This document shows, piece by piece, positions 13,215 to 14,245 of a stretch of DNA of 14,245 nt. The notes under the pieces were generated by a model. That model was not told where the DNA came from. It did not search any database and saw only the letters and a program-made list of their open reading frames with translations. Where the stretch lies: positions 1-14,245 of the forward strand of contig DNHK01000380.1 in the NCBI GenBank assembly GCA_003485905.1. The letters run 5' to 3'. A program made the position numbers and the translations under genes. Source of the stretch: Gammaproteobacteria bacterium (GTDB taxonomy: Bacteria > Pseudomonadota > Gammaproteobacteria > Arenicellales > Arenicellaceae). Within the stretch, counting starts at the first letter, position 1. Each line of letters begins with the position of its first letter.

Positions 13215-14245
13215 TTACCCAGACTGGCAGTCATAGGGTTGAACTTCTACACCTTCGATTCTTAGCCAATATTTACTCACGACTACGGGCTCTACAAATA
13301 CTCCAGGATCAGTGACAGTCATCGTGTAGTTCAAACGTTTCCCGTCTGCTGTAAGGGTAAACTTTTCCACATAGACTGCATCTTCACGGTTTTGAACACC
13401 TGTCATGTCAACGTACGGCCAACTGCTCTTCACAGTGGTAACAACCAGAGAGTTGTCTTCCCACTTGCCAAACGAGTGACCCATTACGTCGGCGGTGAGG
13501 TCTGCTGCATCTACGGTCTCGCTCATCTTAATCTCGCGTACTGCATCGCCCTCTTCCATGCGAACCGTAATAACCTCACCATTGTCGACCAACTCCATTG
13601 GGTATGGTTGTTCCATGATTGTCGGCATTCCCTTGTGTACACACTCACCTTTGAAGATTGGGTTATCGTAGAGCTGGTAGCCGGCCCGTGCAGAAATAGC
13701 GGCCTCAGTAAGCTCAAAAGCGTAACCGTCAAACATTAATATTTCCCGAATACTGGCAAGACTCGTACTCCAGGTATCGAAGATGCTGTTGGTAGCTCCT
13801 TGGGGTGGTGCATCCATATCAGCTTCGGTGACCATCCAATTACCTTCATCACCAGTGAGGTCGCTGGACCAACGCGGTTCGTTGCCTGGCATGAGCACAA
13901 TCTCAGTGCCATCTGAGATAAGTATATTGATCACAAATATATCTGCTCCGCCACCTTTTCCCGGCCAACCAGCCATTCGTACCTGATCACCAACATTTAC
14001 TGAATCCCGTGTTAGATTCATTCGATTTAGTATGCTGACCGAGTTCGCCTCGACCTGCCACACTCGCATGCTTCCATCTGCCTCCTGTGACCGCAACTCA
14101 AACGATGCGTGTGGATTCCGCCAGACCATTTTCGTGATTTCACCCTCGATCTCAATTGTTTGCGTTGGGTCAAAGAATAAAAACGGCGAATGATGTGCAA
14201 CCGCTGCCGTCGACAATAAAGAAAAGATAAGCCCAAAAGCTAGAT
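13215..14245 (-). CDS. DUF6152 family exported protein, long form (5' end beyond window)
   Basis: A second long DUF6152 protein, cut by the window edge. The frame stays open to the last base, and the codons beyond a TTG at 14216 spell LAFGLIFSLLSTAAVA, a signal-peptide core and cleavage site, so that TTG is not the start. The mature protein should begin His-His-Ser-Pro directly after AVA. It has MVWRNPHASF, NEPRWS, the Cys-containing ECVHKGMP, GHSFGKWEDNSLVVTT, TVTDPGVFVEPV and a final PYDCQSG. The two cysteines occupy the same places as in the paralogue encoded at 10692-11723, and the order of motifs is identical, so the two are clearly paralogous though well diverged. It converges on the short-form operon across a 198-base gap rich in inverted repeats. 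Function is unknown. Confidence 0.85.
   Translation of the reverse strand, partial: LAFGLIFSLLSTAAVAHHSPFLFFDPTQTIEIEGEITKMVWRNPHASFELRSQEADGSMRVWQVEANSVSILNRMNLTRDSVNVGDQVRMAGWPGKGGGADIFVINILISDGTEIVLMPGNEPRWSSDLTGDEGNWMVTEADMDAPPQGATNSIFDTWSTSLASIREILMFDGYAFELTEAAISARAGYQLYDNPIFKGECVHKGMPTIMEQPYPMELVDNGEVITVRMEEGDAVREIKMSETVDAADLTADVMGHSFGKWEDNSLVVTTVKSSWPYVDMTGVQNREDAVYVEKFTLTADGKRLNYTMTVTDPGVFVEPVVVSKYWLRIEGVEVQPYDCQSG

Noticed and set aside
13392..13739. A 115-codon open frame on the + strand
   Set aside because: Antisense to the partial DUF6152 gene, whose signal peptide, cysteines and paralogue alignment establish the coding strand.
1..14245. CRISPR arrays, insertion sequences, prophage, tRNA or rRNA genes
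   Set aside because: No spaced direct repeats, transposase or integrase motifs, or tRNA-like or rRNA-like stretches were seen on either strand.

Overview
The window reads as an ordinary bacterial chromosome segment, most likely from a gammaproteobacterium and plausibly a marine or other free-living one. This rests on the protein families and their overall look, not on a marker gene, so the taxonomic call is weak. There are no rRNA or tRNA genes, insertion sequences, integrases, phage genes or CRISPR arrays.

The left half (about 1-6900) is core metabolism. leuB (leucine synthesis) and bioA (biotin synthesis) lie on the + strand. Convergent to them on the - strand are a ribA-type GTP cyclohydrolase II (riboflavin) followed 11 bases later by a small TfoX N-domain protein. 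Upstream of those, also on the - strand, are pckG (GTP-dependent PEP carboxykinase), closed by a clear intrinsic terminator at about 3693-3726, and an NADH-type FAD ferredoxin reductase with no ferredoxin or P450 partner nearby. Many start, motif and catalytic residues can be read directly in these genes.

The right half (about 6900-14245) is accessory and dominated by exported proteins. Three + strand genes in a row encode a membrane-anchored or exported serine beta-lactamase/NylB-like hydrolase, a signal-peptide-bearing MhpD/fumarylacetoacetase-fold protein, and a signal-peptide-bearing 'putative cyclase' (PF04199-like) whose metal motif departs strongly from the canonical one. They may form a periplasmic catabolic set, but no substrate can be read from the sequence.

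Then come three DUF6152-type proteins within 3.6 kb: a long one on the - strand, a short one on the + strand in an operon with an unrecognised exported 212-residue protein, and a second long one on the - strand whose 5' end runs off the window. All three have a signal peptide that should be cut immediately before His-His-Ser, plus a conserved Asn-Pro-His about 27 residues later. This suggests a metal (perhaps copper) site built on the N-terminal histidine, and it is the most interesting idea in the window.
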